Shown here in pieces: positions 8,748 to 18,548 of a stretch of 64,000 bases of DNA. A model generated the notes under the pieces. The model was given only the letters and a program-made list of their open reading frames with translations. It was not told where the DNA came from and made no database searches. The DNA lies in assembly GCF_900129215.1 (NCBI RefSeq), contig NZ_FQUQ01000001.1, positions 930,001 through 994,000 of the forward strand, read 5' to 3'. The translations under genes were made by a program, and so were the position numbers. The DNA comes from Pedobacter caeni. GTDB lineage: Bacteria; Bacteroidota; Bacteroidia; Sphingobacteriales; Sphingobacteriaceae. The number at the start of each line of letters is the position of its first letter. Position 1 is the stretch's first letter.

Positions 8748-10580
8748 TTATTCTTTGACAATTGGTAGTGTGATACTGGAAGGATACTGTTTTGAGGTAT
8801 AAATCTTGTGTGTCGCCTTTTGATAATCACCCTCCCTGGTTTTAAAAATGTTAGGAACAAAGCGCTGCGGATTCCGGTCGTACAAAGGAAACCAGCTGCT
8901 TTGAACCTGTACCATTATCTTATGGCCCTTTTTAAATACATGGTTCATCTGGTGCAGATCAATAGGATATAATTCCACTTTATTAGCCGGAATGGCCTTT
9001 GACTGCTCAAACCCGTTGCGATAGCGGCCTCTCAGGATTTCGCTCGCCACTATCAGTTCATAACCACCCATTTTCGGTTCCGCTTTGTAACCTTCAGGAT
9101 AAACATCTATCAGCTTGACAATCCAGTCAGCATCAGTTCCCGAAGTAGCCGCGTATAAATTTGCCAGTATCTTCCCCGAAACAGTAATGTCGGTCAGAAG
9201 AGGTTCTGTTTCAAAACTCAGCACATCAGGCCTGTCTTTTACAAAACGCTGGTCTTCGGCCAACCAGGAACTCCAGCGCGAGCCTTTTTGAAAGGTGGCT
9301 TCGATAGGTCTGGGGCGATATGGAACCGGATGTGAGGGGTCGGAAAGGTAAGACGCATAAGAGCCCTCAGCTTGCGTAGCTGTTTCAAAGGAGAGTTTTC
9401 CGCCAGCATGAAAATAGATATTTTTAGGAGTCACCTCAGAAACAGGCCATTCAGAATACGTTTTCCAGGCATTACTTCCGGTTTGGTAAGTGATGGCTTT
9501 TGGAAAGCGCCCCTCTCCTTTTCCCTTCAGGTGATAAGCAAACCAGGGGGCCTGAATTTCTGTACGGAACTTATCGCTTGTGGGGCTGCCAAACTTTATA
9601 TTCCCCAGCTGATCGCCCGCCCAATAAGCCCATTGCCCATGGTTCCACGGACCAATAACGATGGTATTCTTTTTTCCTGCCCCTTTATTTTCCAGGGTCT
9701 CATAGATCTTTAGCGGCCCATAAAAATCTTCCTGATCCCACCATCCGGCAACATTCATCACATGTACATGCGAAGTATCTAATTGATTTGCCACGGCCTG
9801 TTTTTGCCAGAAAGCATCATAATCCGGATGTTGTACGAAGTTATTCCAGGTAGGTAATTTATGATGAATGTACTTTTCATTGATATTAGACAACGGACCT
9901 AATTTTAAATACCAGTCGTAAGTGTCATAAACCGGAAATGAAAATGTGGTATCTGTTTTGGCCGCTTCCTGACTAAATACATATTCAAATCCATAACTCA
10001 GCCTAAAAGCTCCGTTATGATGAAAGTCATCACCCATATACATATCTGCCGGAGAGGCCTGCTCAGAGACCGCTACCAGTGCGGGATGAGGTTTTACGGT
10101 GCCCATTATTGCAGTCCATCCATCATATGAAATGCCATACATGCCTGCTTTTCCGTTGTTGTTCTCTATATTTTTCAATAGCCAGTCGATCGTATCGTAG
10201 GCATCAGTGCTTTCATCAATTTCCTTACTGCCTTTTGGATGAGCTGGCCGCATCATCACATACTTCCCTTCCGATTTATACCGGCCACGGATATCCTGAT
10301 TCACGAAGATATATCCTTCCTTAGCCATAGGCCCTACATAATCATTTTTATCAGGCGCTATAAACTGATCAGCCCCATAAGGTGTACGGCTTAGTAAAAA
10401 AGGTAACTTTTCCAGAATAGCAGCAGGGCGATGGATAATGGTATGGAGCTTTATACCATCACGCATCCTGATCATCACTTCCTGGCGTATGTAGGAGGTG
10501 TTTTGAGTCTCCTGAGCATCCACAAAGAGGAATAAACTCCATAAAGGAATGATCAGAAGGTATTTTAATTGCTTTGTCAT
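8748..10580 (-). CDS. CocE/NonD family hydrolase (X-Pro dipeptidyl-peptidase S15 type), secreted
   Basis: 610 residues with a signal peptide (MTKQLKYLLIIPLWSLFLFV, cleavage near DAQ). An alpha/beta-hydrolase S15 domain (about 35-370) carries the nucleophile S151 in YGISYDGW, an oxyanion-region RTPYGAD and QDIRGRYKSEG, and a likely catalytic His in IGPWNHGQW near 315. A C-terminal jelly-roll X-Pro domain (PepX_C, about 400-605) follows. The family hydrolyses acyl or peptidyl bonds: cocaine esterase, glutaryl-7-ACA acylase, X-prolyl dipeptidyl peptidases. A periplasmic or secreted acylase or peptidase is the safe call. It is transcribed alone, with a 376-bp non-coding stretch upstream. Confidence 0.88.
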   Translation of the reverse strand: MTKQLKYLLIIPLWSLFLFVDAQETQNTSYIRQEVMIRMRDGIKLHTIIHRPAAILEKLPFLLSRTPYGADQFIAPDKNDYVGPMAKEGYIFVNQDIRGRYKSEGKYVMMRPAHPKGSKEIDESTDAYDTIDWLLKNIENNNGKAGMYGISYDGWTAIMGTVKPHPALVAVSEQASPADMYMGDDFHHNGAFRLSYGFEYVFSQEAAKTDTTFSFPVYDTYDWYLKLGPLSNINEKYIHHKLPTWNNFVQHPDYDAFWQKQAVANQLDTSHVHVMNVAGWWDQEDFYGPLKIYETLENKGAGKKNTIVIGPWNHGQWAYWAGDQLGNIKFGSPTSDKFRTEIQAPWFAYHLKGKGEGRFPKAITYQTGSNAWKTYSEWPVSEVTPKNIYFHAGGKLSFETATQAEGSYASYLSDPSHPVPYRPRPIEATFQKGSRWSSWLAEDQRFVKDRPDVLSFETEPLLTDITVSGKILANLYAATSGTDADWIVKLIDVYPEGYKAEPKMGGYELIVASEILRGRYRNGFEQSKAIPANKVELYPIDLHQMNHVFKKGHKIMVQVQSSWFPLYDRNPQRFVPNIFKTREGDYQKATHKIYTSKQYPSSITLPIVKE

Positions 10581-10956
10581 TGAGTTGAATGAGTCCTTGA
10601 TTTAAACAGTTCTCTTTCTACAAGACAATCTCAGGATTGAAATGTTGCAGGAAAAAATGTTGCAGGGAAATTTATTTTTCCTCCGGATACAGCAAAGCGC
10701 AGACTTAGGTGTCTTTCTCCTATACCTTAAAGATTTATGACGAATTCAGATGCCATCAGGATTGGGACTATAGAGGACATTATTTACATCGGAAGATTAC
10801 TAAACCATTTTATAAAAAATTCAATATCAGCAGTAAAGGAGGGCTGTCAGACCTCATTAGACAGTGATTGAGTGACATACTCATTCCTACTATAAAGTCT
10901 ACTAATCTAGTATAATATTTACATAAAATTGGTAGATTGCAGCGGGGGAATTAACA
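10581..10956. other. Intergenic region between CocE hydrolase and sigma-factor gene
   Basis: 376 bp shared by divergent genes, so it should hold both promoters. A 44-codon ORF (10737-10871, plus strand, starting MTNSDAIRIGTIEDIIYIGR) is open but has no visible ribosome-binding site or recognisable motif. I treat it as unproven. I see no strong hairpin. An A/T-rich tract at 10895-10935 lies directly upstream of the sigma-factor gene. Confidence 0.4.
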
Positions 10957-11535
10957 ATGAAAGACTACAGTGAATATACCGATCAGGTATTGACGCAGAT
11001 GATGCTGAGGAAGGATGAGCTTGCCTATACGGAAATATATAAGCGCTATTGGTCATTGCTTTATCAGCATGCCCGTCGGATGCTACAAAACGACGAGGAG
11101 GCAAAGAATGTTGTACAGGATGTTTTTTTAACCCTATGGACACGTGCTGAGGGCCTGGAATTATCGGGAGCACTGGCTTCCTATCTTTATACTTCAGTAA
11201 GAAACAAAATCCTCAATATCTTCCGTAAGAATAAAATAGCCAACGAACACCTTGCTTCTTTGACTTCTTTCATCGAACATGGAGAGAACATCACTGATCA
11301 CCAGATCAGGGAGCGTGAGCTATCGGAAATTATAGAAAAGGAAATCGCCCGCTTACCAGAGCGCATGCAACAGGTCTTTTTAATGAAGAGGAATGAAAAC
11401 CTCAGCTACAAAGAGATTGCACTGGAAATGGGCACCACAGAGTTAACCGTAAAAACTCAGATGACAAACGCTTTAAGGGTTCTTCGTAAAAAACTTGGCC
11501 CTTCTACCTTCCACAGCGCTTTTCCATTTTTATAG
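10957..11535 (+). CDS. ECF RNA polymerase sigma factor (FecI-like, SusCD-associated)
   Basis: 192 residues with sigma-70 region 2 (about 12-90: YTEIYKRYWSLLYQHARRM, then DEEAKNVVQDVFLTLW) and region 4 (about 135-185: LPERMQQVFLMKRNENLSYK, then EIALEMGTTELTVKTQMTNA as helix-turn-helix). The usual linker is short. It is the first gene of a sigma/anti-sigma/SusC/SusD block, the arrangement in which a transported ligand signals through the receptor to FecR and releases the sigma factor. It probably drives the susC-like promoter downstream. The start is the first ATG after an A/T-rich leader. Confidence 0.93.
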   Translation: MKDYSEYTDQVLTQMMLRKDELAYTEIYKRYWSLLYQHARRMLQNDEEAKNVVQDVFLTLWTRAEGLELSGALASYLYTSVRNKILNIFRKNKIANEHLASLTSFIEHGENITDHQIRERELSEIIEKEIARLPERMQQVFLMKRNENLSYKEIALEMGTTELTVKTQMTNALRVLRKKLGPSTFHSAFPFL

Positions 11536-11611
11536 ATTTATTTTTTTTTCATCTACAGCAAAGCCCGCCTTCAGGTGTCATTACTCTTAATGACGCATAA
11601 AAGTAAATCAT

Positions 11612-12721
11612 ATGGGATCCAATAAAGCTCAGGAGCTTATTCAAAAATACCTGAATAACAGTGCCGGTTTAAAGGAGCAGGAAACTGTCGAAAGCTGGTA
11701 TATAGATTATGCCCGCAGACGCAAAGACCAACTTCCTGAACCAGATTACGCCGCAGTGGAAACTGAAATCTGGGCTGCCGTCAGGCCAAACCAGAAACAC
11801 AACAGAGGCTGGCAGGTATTTACCATTGCGGCTTCCCTGTTTATCGGATTGGGTGTTGGCATTTATTTTTACCTTAACCCCGATCCTGTTTTACCTACCC
11901 CTTCCTTAGTAAATGATATCGCTCCGGGGAAAAACAGTGCTGTTTTAACACTCGGCAACGGCAAAACGATTCCATTAAACGGTGCCAAATCCGGAATCGT
12001 GATCAAACCCTCAACCCTGGCCTATAACGACGGCACAACCGTTACAGCTGCCGAAACAAAAGGCTTTGCCTACTCCACCATCAGCACGCCTCTGGGCGGG
12101 CAATATCAGGTAGAATTGCCTGATGGCACTGTTGTGGCCTTAAATGCAGGAAGTACGCTTAAGTTTCCGGTAACATTTTCAGGATCAGCGAACAGAACAG
12201 TTGAGCTGAGCGGCGAAGCATATTTCAAGGTGGCTAAAGATGCTGAACACCCATTTATTGTAAAAACCGCCAGCCAATTGGTAGAGGTACTTGGAACTCA
12301 TTTTAATGTTAATGCTTATGTCGATGAACCAGCTACGGTCACCACTCTGGAAGAAGGATCGGTAATGGTATCAGCCGTCGCAAAAGGCAAAAATAGTGGA
12401 GTTATTTTGAAACCAAGCCAACAATCAATCCTGACCAATGCGGATAAAATCAACATTAAAACAGTAAATGTGGCAGATGTTCTGGGCTGGAAAAACGGCT
12501 TTTTCATTTTTGAAGAAGAGGAACTGGAAAGTGTCATGCGCAAGATATCCAGATGGTATGATGTCGAAATCTACTATCAGGACAAAATGCCGCAGATCTC
12601 CTTTCTGGGAGTATTGTCCCGTAAAAAAAACCTGTCTGCTTTACTCCATATGCTGGAAAAATCGGGAGATGGAAATGTTCACTTTAAAATTCAGGGAAGG
12701 AGGATTTTGGTCATGAAATAA
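11612..12721 (+). CDS. FecR-family anti-sigma factor
   Basis: 369 residues. A cytoplasmic N-terminal sigma-binding region (1-65) is followed by a single membrane anchor (about 67-87, FTIAASLFIGLGVGIYFYL). A periplasmic FecR domain (about 150-250) contains STPLGGQYQVELPDGTVVAL and LSGEAYFKVAKDAEHPF. A C-terminal DUF4974/STN-like domain (about 290-368) follows. It should hold the upstream ECF sigma factor and respond to the N-terminal signalling domain of the SusC-like receptor encoded next. The gap to the sigma gene is 76 bp. Confidence 0.93.
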   Translation: MGSNKAQELIQKYLNNSAGLKEQETVESWYIDYARRRKDQLPEPDYAAVETEIWAAVRPNQKHNRGWQVFTIAASLFIGLGVGIYFYLNPDPVLPTPSLVNDIAPGKNSAVLTLGNGKTIPLNGAKSGIVIKPSTLAYNDGTTVTAAETKGFAYSTISTPLGGQYQVELPDGTVVALNAGSTLKFPVTFSGSANRTVELSGEAYFKVAKDAEHPFIVKTASQLVEVLGTHFNVNAYVDEPATVTTLEEGSVMVSAVAKGKNSGVILKPSQQSILTNADKINIKTVNVADVLGWKNGFFIFEEEELESVMRKISRWYDVEIYYQDKMPQISFLGVLSRKKNLSALLHMLEKSGDGNVHFKIQGRRILVMK

Positions 12722-12753
12722 CCCTTACTTTCCTTCAGGCAATCACAAAAAAA

Positions 12754-12781
12754 CCGGCCTCCGACTGCAATCGGAAACCGG
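12754..12781 (+). terminator. Imperfect hairpin between fecR and susC homologues, possible attenuator
   Basis: ccgg/ccgg and ccga/tcgg arms separated by internal loops form a weak nested stem (12754-12781), preceded by an A run and lacking a T run on the plus strand. It could partly separate the regulator transcript from the receptor operon. Confidence 0.3.
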
Positions 12782-12848
12782 AAATATTGGGTTGTCCCGT
12801 TAAACTATCTGCGACACAGAATTCAACTAAACCCAACTAAACAAATGT

Positions 12849-15800
12849 ATGAAATTTCACCACGTATATAGGCCGGGCTCCGGTAGCTATATGAATAACC
12901 AATTACTGCGAATTATGAAATTGACTACACTCATAATTACCTTTCTGTTCATTCAGGTAAGCGCAGCAACCAATGCGCAAACCATTACTTTAAATGAAAA
13001 AGATGCTCCGCTTGAAAGCATCATCAAGTCCATCAGAATCCAGACCGGATATGATTTTATTGGCAATGCCAGGCTTTTAAGATTGGCAAAACCGGTTACC
13101 ATCAAAGTTAAAAATGCCTCCATTAACGAGGTTCTAAAAATCTGCCTGGCCAATCAGGAGCTGATTTATTACATAGAAGACCGTACCATCATTATTCAGT
13201 CTGCTGTTCATCCCGTAAATGCTCCTGTACAACAAACCAGAACAATTGAAGGAACAGTCATTTCTGATGATGGAGATATTCCATTGCCCAATGCCACCAT
13301 ACTCGCTATAGGAACGAACATCAGGACCAATACCAACCGGGAAGGCCAGTTCATCATCAGTATCCCGGAATCCGTAAAAATATTGAGGGCTCAATACCTT
13401 GGATATGAACCTAAAGAGGTTAAGATTGATGCCAAAACGAAAAAAATAAACATCAGGTTATACCTTAAAAAAAATGACCTGAAAGAGGTGACCGTTACCA
13501 CCGGACTTTATAAACGTCCGGTAGAAAACTTTACCGGATCTGCCAGAACGATCACCGCAGAGGAGTTAAAAAGAGTCGCCCCTTCAAATATACTGGCTGC
13601 AATCAGTATCCTGGACCCCTCCTTCCGGTTGCCTGAAAACATCAACCTTGGCTCTGATCCAAACCGGCTTCCCGATATTGAGCTCCGGGGACAAAATAAT
13701 TTCCCTGATCAGAGTTCAGGTTCAAACAGCAGCGCAAGCCTGCGCAATGTGTATGGAGATAAACCCAATGCACCGATGTTTGTCCTCGATGGCTTTCAGG
13801 TAACTTTGCAACGGATATTTGACCTCGACATGAACAGGGTTGAACGGATCACGATCCTGAAGGATGCCGCCGCAACCTCCATATACGGATCCAGAGCAAG
13901 CAATGGGGTAATTGTAATTGATACACGTCAGCCAAAAGAAGGAACGGTCCGTATCTCTTACAGAGGCGGGCTCACCGTTACCTCTGCAGATCTGAGCAGT
14001 TACGATTTACTGAATGCAGCTGAAAAACTATCATTTGAAAAAGAAGTAGGATTTTACAAGGAAAACTCCAACTGGCCTTACCTCCAGACATTGAGAGATG
14101 AGGAGTATAACGAAAGATTAAAAGCCGTAACCAGTGGCGTTGATACGTATTGGCTTTCCCAGCCACTTCAAACCGGCTATAGCAGCAGTCATGCCTTCTT
14201 TCTGGAAGGTGGTGACCAGGCGGTCCGGTACGGAATCAATCTGAACCGGACAAATGATGTGGGCGTAATGAAGGGTTCCGGCCGTGACCGTATCAGTGGC
14301 GGCGTCACTTTAACCTACAGAAGCACGAATCTCCTGTTCAGCAACGACCTTACCATCAATAGCATTAAAGGAAAAAACAGCCCTTACGGAGATTTCCTGC
14401 AGTATACAAAGCTGAACCAATACTGGTCGCCTTACGATGAAAATGGGCAATTGGTCAGGTTTTTAGGTCAACCGCGAAGAAATAGTACAGGTGTGCTGTA
14501 CGCCAACTACGGGAATCCTTTATATAATGCAGTTTTACCCGCCAAAGATTACAATCAGCAAACAGGATTTACCAATAACTTTCGGTTTGAGTGGTCGGTT
14601 TTAAAATGGATCCGTCTTGTGGGTGGTTTGGGTATTACCCATAACAACACCTCCTCAGATTTCTATCTGTCTTCCAGAAACACCTCATTTGAATCTTTGC
14701 CTATTGCCGAACGCGGAAGTTACAGCAAAACATCTGGAAAGAATGACCGCCTTGATGCCAATTTTGGTTTCGATATCCGCAAAACATGGAATAAAAATCT
14801 GGTATTTTTTACCGGAAATACGAATGTAAGTCAGGGCAAGGAGGAGGAATATACTATTCAGGCCATCGGCTTTCCAAATGAAAATGTGGCCGATCTGATT
14901 TTTGCGAGTAAGTACGCAACCAATACCACCAAGCCCACTGGCAGTCAGGGCATCAGCCGTTTGATTAGCGGACGAATCAATGGAAACTATTCCTATGATA
15001 ACAAGTACCTGCTGGATGCTTCGCTAAGCATGGATGCTTCTTCACAATTTGGCAAAGACAGGCAGCTGGCCCCATTCTGGTCGCTTGGTATGGGCTGGAA
15101 CCTTCACCGGGAGAAATTCATAGCGCAGCTGAAGTGGGTCACTTTCCTTAAAATCAGGGGTTCTGTCGGAACCACAGGAGATCAGAATTTCCCTCCTTAC
15201 ATGGCGCTGAGCACTTACAGATATTATTCTGATCAGTTTTACCTTAATCAGTTGAGCGCATTTCTGGCAGGCTATGGCAACACCGCACTAGGCTGGCAAA
15301 CAAGCATAAAAAGAAGTGTTGGAGCCGACGCAACTTTATGGAACAACAGAATCAGCTTGTCAGCGGATTTTTATTACAATACCACAAACGACCTGATTTT
15401 GGACATCAGTACTCCTCCTTCTATGGGCTTCAGCAGCTACAAAGAGAATGTAGGAGCGCTCAAAAATGTGGGATGGCAGGGAAGTGCAAATGTGATGATC
15501 ATTCAGAAACCACAGAAAGGATTGTACTGGAGGGTGGGATTGAATGCCTTTGGAAACAAAAATACCATTACCAAAATTTCCAATTCCCTCAGAAAACTCA
15601 ATGAAGCTTCAGATGCAAAGGATAAGGACCTGACCAATCCTGACCGGAACAAGCCCAGAAGTTATTACCAGGAAGGGCAGTCACTTACCGCTGTTTATGC
15701 CGTCAGAAGTCTGGGTATTGACCCTGCCAACGGACAAGAGATTTTTCTGGATAGAGATGGGCTCAGGACTTATGCCTGGAACTCAAGAGATAAAGTGGTG

Positions 15801-16295
15801 GTTGGAGATTCAAGACCAAGGGTTTCAGGAACAATAAGTACCGGCATTGATTACAAAGGCTTTGGTTTTAATATTTTCTTGTCCTACCGTTTGGGAGCAG
15901 ACCTCTACAACCAGACCCTGGTAGACCGGGTTGAGAATGCCGACATCACTTACAATGTAGACCGGAGGATGGCCAGCGAAAGATGGAAAAAGCCAGGTGA
16001 TGAGACCTTCTTTAAGGGAATCATCGGAAGTGCAGATGGCAAAGCAGTGGTGGAAACGACTCTGGCGACCTCCAGATTTGTGCAAAAAGAATTCATGATT
16101 GAAGCTTCAAGAGTATCCTTCACCTACCAGTTTCCGGAACATTTAAAATGGCTCAAACAAGCGCGTCTTTCCAACACCAGGTTTGAGCTTTACATTGCCG
16201 AACCTTTCCAGATCTCTTCTATCAAAAGAGAACGCGGACTCAATTACCCTTTTGCCCGCAACTTTACCATAAACCTATCAACCAGCATATTTTAA
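12849..16295 (+). CDS. SusC/RagA-family TonB-linked outer-membrane transporter with STN signalling domain
   Basis: 1148 residues. The first 45 residues contain a signal sequence (LTTLIITFLFIQVSAATNAQ). An STN/secretin-type domain (about 50-115, APLESIIKSIRIQTGYDFIG then LLRLAKPVTIKVKNASINEV) talks to FecR. A CarboxypepD_reg-like domain (about 130-208), a plug with the family motif DAAATSIYGSRASNGVIVID (about 338-357) and a long barrel complete it. It imports a ligand captured by the SusD-like lipoprotein encoded 10 bp downstream. An upstream ATG at 12845 is in another frame and closes quickly, so 12849 is the start. The substrate is unknown; there are no glycoside hydrolases nearby, so a glycan is not favoured. 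Confidence 0.93.
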   Translation: MKFHHVYRPGSGSYMNNQLLRIMKLTTLIITFLFIQVSAATNAQTITLNEKDAPLESIIKSIRIQTGYDFIGNARLLRLAKPVTIKVKNASINEVLKICLANQELIYYIEDRTIIIQSAVHPVNAPVQQTRTIEGTVISDDGDIPLPNATILAIGTNIRTNTNREGQFIISIPESVKILRAQYLGYEPKEVKIDAKTKKINIRLYLKKNDLKEVTVTTGLYKRPVENFTGSARTITAEELKRVAPSNILAAISILDPSFRLPENINLGSDPNRLPDIELRGQNNFPDQSSGSNSSASLRNVYGDKPNAPMFVLDGFQVTLQRIFDLDMNRVERITILKDAAATSIYGSRASNGVIVIDTRQPKEGTVRISYRGGLTVTSADLSSYDLLNAAEKLSFEKEVGFYKENSNWPYLQTLRDEEYNERLKAVTSGVDTYWLSQPLQTGYSSSHAFFLEGGDQAVRYGINLNRTNDVGVMKGSGRDRISGGVTLTYRSTNLLFSNDLTINSIKGKNSPYGDFLQYTKLNQYWSPYDENGQLVRFLGQPRRNSTGVLYANYGNPLYNAVLPAKDYNQQTGFTNNFRFEWSVLKWIRLVGGLGITHNNTSSDFYLSSRNTSFESLPIAERGSYSKTSGKNDRLDANFGFDIRKTWNKNLVFFTGNTNVSQGKEEEYTIQAIGFPNENVADLIFASKYATNTTKPTGSQGISRLISGRINGNYSYDNKYLLDASLSMDASSQFGKDRQLAPFWSLGMGWNLHREKFIAQLKWVTFLKIRGSVGTTGDQNFPPYMALSTYRYYSDQFYLNQLSAFLAGYGNTALGWQTSIKRSVGADATLWNNRISLSADFYYNTTNDLILDISTPPSMGFSSYKENVGALKNVGWQGSANVMIIQKPQKGLYWRVGLNAFGNKNTITKISNSLRKLNEASDAKDKDLTNPDRNKPRSYYQEGQSLTAVYAVRSLGIDPANGQEIFLDRDGLRTYAWNSRDKVVVGDSRPRVSGTISTGIDYKGFGFNIFLSYRLGADLYNQTLVDRVENADITYNVDRRMASERWKKPGDETFFKGIIGSADGKAVVETTLATSRFVQKEFMIEASRVSFTYQFPEHLKWLKQARLSNTRFELYIAEPFQISSIKRERGLNYPFARNFTINLSTSIF

Positions 16296-16305
16296 CCATA
16301 GCACT

Positions 16306-17727
16306 ATGAAAAGAAATATACTTATTTTCTCAATAGCTATCCTGATCTCCGGCTCTTTTTCCTGTAAAAAGTGGCTTGATGTAAAGCCGGGAACGCAGGT
16401 TCTGCAAAATGAAATGTTTAGTACTGAAGCTGGTTTTAACCAGGCCCTGTTGGGTTCTTATCTTCAAATGGGAACAGGTCTGTATGCAGATAACATGACC
16501 ATAACTACCATCAGTGCCATGGCACAGAATTATCAGGCTACCTCTACTGCCCACCCACTGATCGAACATTCCAAATACAACTATAAGGCTAGCGCCCTGA
16601 GGTCCTCTATCGCAACCATATGGGGCAATATGTATACTGCAATCGGGGGCATAAATAACATCCTTGAACATGTAGACGGGGCAAGAAATGTTTTCTTTAA
16701 AAACCATTACAACCTCGTAAAGGGAGAAGCACTGGGTTTAAGGGCATATATGCATTTCGATTTACTGCGCATGTTTGGACCTGTCCCGGTAAGTGGAATG
16801 AATGTAAAAGCCATCCCCTATGTTAAAACTTTCAGCAAGCAGGTCACTCCAATGAGTACTGCTGATGAAGTAATCACCCTGTGCTTAAAAGATCTCGATG
16901 AGGCAGAGCAATTGTTGTCTGTGTACCAGGAAATCGCATACAATACAGGAACAGGAGTTGATGAATTTACCAGCTACACCCGAAATCATTTCAATTATTG
17001 GGCGGTAAAAGCACTGAAGGCAAGGATATACCTTTATGCAGGTGATAAAATAAAAGCATTGCAATATGCTAAGGAAGTCATTGCAGCGGGTAAATTTCCT
17101 TTTGTAAACCGCAACACCTTTAACCAGACCCGAAACCAGGACCGTACATTTTCTACAGAACATGTGTTCGCCTTAAATGTCCCTTTATTAAAAAAGATGG
17201 TAGACGAAAGATTCAGGCTGGATGGTAACCTGAACTATCAGTCCGGCACCTTTTACCTGACAAATGCCATTATGAATACTTTGTATGAAGTCTCTAACGG
17301 TGGCTCTACAGACTATCGCTACTTATACCAGATCAGAAGTGTAAACGGAGTTTCCTACAGCACCAAATTCTGGCAGGACGAGACGCCGGCCAATCTTGAA
17401 ATCGGTAATCAGATGCCAATGATCAGGCTTACAGAAATGTATTACATCGCAGCAGAAGCGACTTCTGATCTTAATGAGGCAAAAAATCTCATCAACGAGG
17501 TCAGAACTAAACGCGGACTTGAAGCACTTGGCACTGCACTGAATGAAACGAGCAGAATGCAGGAAATCGCTAAAGAATACAACAAAGAGTTTTATGCCGA
17601 AGGACAAGTGTTTTTTTATTACAAACGACTCGGAATCCTTCCTGTGCCCAGAGCTACCGTGACCATGACAAATGAAACCTATGTATTTCCATTGCCCGAC
17701 AATGAAATAGAATTTGGCAACAGGTAA
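16306..17727 (+). CDS. RagB/SusD-family nutrient-binding outer-membrane lipoprotein
   Basis: 473 residues with a lipoprotein signal (ISGSFSCKKWLDVKPGTQ, lipid Cys about 20). The N-terminal SusD-like region has the typical LVKGEALGLRAYMHFDLLRM (about 136-155) and a C-terminal RagB domain with MPMIRLTEMYYIAAEATSD (about 369-387). It forms the lid over the SusC-like transporter and binds the ligand at the cell surface. It is slightly shorter than average SusD proteins and its C-terminus ends cleanly in PLPDNEIEFGNR. It belongs to the operon with spacings of 10 bp upstream and 17 bp downstream. Confidence 0.93.
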   Translation: MKRNILIFSIAILISGSFSCKKWLDVKPGTQVLQNEMFSTEAGFNQALLGSYLQMGTGLYADNMTITTISAMAQNYQATSTAHPLIEHSKYNYKASALRSSIATIWGNMYTAIGGINNILEHVDGARNVFFKNHYNLVKGEALGLRAYMHFDLLRMFGPVPVSGMNVKAIPYVKTFSKQVTPMSTADEVITLCLKDLDEAEQLLSVYQEIAYNTGTGVDEFTSYTRNHFNYWAVKALKARIYLYAGDKIKALQYAKEVIAAGKFPFVNRNTFNQTRNQDRTFSTEHVFALNVPLLKKMVDERFRLDGNLNYQSGTFYLTNAIMNTLYEVSNGGSTDYRYLYQIRSVNGVSYSTKFWQDETPANLEIGNQMPMIRLTEMYYIAAEATSDLNEAKNLINEVRTKRGLEALGTALNETSRMQEIAKEYNKEFYAEGQVFFYYKRLGILPVPRATVTMTNETYVFPLPDNEIEFGNR

Positions 17728-17744
17728 CCTTAATCCTTAAAAAA

Positions 17745-18545
17745 ATGAAAACTATATTTCAGCTTCTTAAACCTCAGCTCCTGCTCCTTTCCGCATTAAT
17801 TGCAGCATTGATTTCTTCCTGCAAAACAGATGAATTAAAATATGAAGATGAGCCAGGTATCTATATTGATAAAGAAAAGTTTATCGGTATAAGGGACAGT
17901 GCCACTTTCTCCTTTGCTGAGAAAACAAGTACCCTCTTACTCGATACCATTTATATCCCGGTAAAGATTTCCGGCAGGGCCTCAGCGAAAGACCGTCCTG
18001 TTCCCTTAAAAACGGACCCATTGCTAACCACAGCCAGCGCAGGTATACATTATGAAATACCCGAGACAAAAATCATGGCCAATCAAATTACTGCCAGGGT
18101 GCCGGTCATTGTCAAACGGGCAGCAGATCTTAAAACAAAACAGCTCAGGATTTACCTCAAAATGGAAACGAATGCAGAATTTCCATTTCTGATCGGGAAC
18201 ACAAAAACCAACAGCACGTTTAGCGGTGAACCTTCAAGTATTTATACATCCGGATACCTGATTAAACTTAATGATCAATTACTTAAACCAGATACCTGGG
18301 ACGTAAGTGGCAGCTGGTTCAGGTTCTTTTTCGGAACCTATAGTGCGGTAAAATATAAGTTCATTATGGATGTGACCGGACGAATGGTCTGGGGCCCCGG
18401 AGCACGTTTTGGTGCCGACTCTCCTACTTCGGCACAGATGTATGCTTATTATGCCAAGCTGCAGAATGCAATGTATGAGTATGAAAAAGCAAATGGTCCT
18501 ATGATCGATGAAACAGGTAATCAGGTCACATTCCCTAAAATTTAA
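17745..18545 (+). CDS. DUF4843 domain lipoprotein
   Basis: 266 residues. The lipoprotein signal ends at ALISSCKTDE (lipid Cys about 26), and the rest is beta-rich with DTIYIPVKISGRAS and ITARVPVIVKRAADLKTKQL, characteristic of DUF4843 proteins. Such proteins accompany SusC/SusD pairs and PKD-like lipoproteins in Bacteroidota and are thought to be accessory surface lipoproteins; their exact role is not established. It sits 17 bp after the susD homologue and 3 bp before the next gene, clearly in the same operon. Confidence 0.85.
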   Translation: MKTIFQLLKPQLLLLSALIAALISSCKTDELKYEDEPGIYIDKEKFIGIRDSATFSFAEKTSTLLLDTIYIPVKISGRASAKDRPVPLKTDPLLTTASAGIHYEIPETKIMANQITARVPVIVKRAADLKTKQLRIYLKMETNAEFPFLIGNTKTNSTFSGEPSSIYTSGYLIKLNDQLLKPDTWDVSGSWFRFFFGTYSAVKYKFIMDVTGRMVWGPGARFGADSPTSAQMYAYYAKLQNAMYEYEKANGPMIDETGNQVTFPKI

Positions 18546-18548
18546 AAG

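Noticed and set aside
10737..10871. 44-codon ORF upstream of the sigma-factor gene
   Set aside because: No recognisable motif or ribosome-binding site; length is compatible with chance in this base composition. Mentioned only in the intergenic entry.
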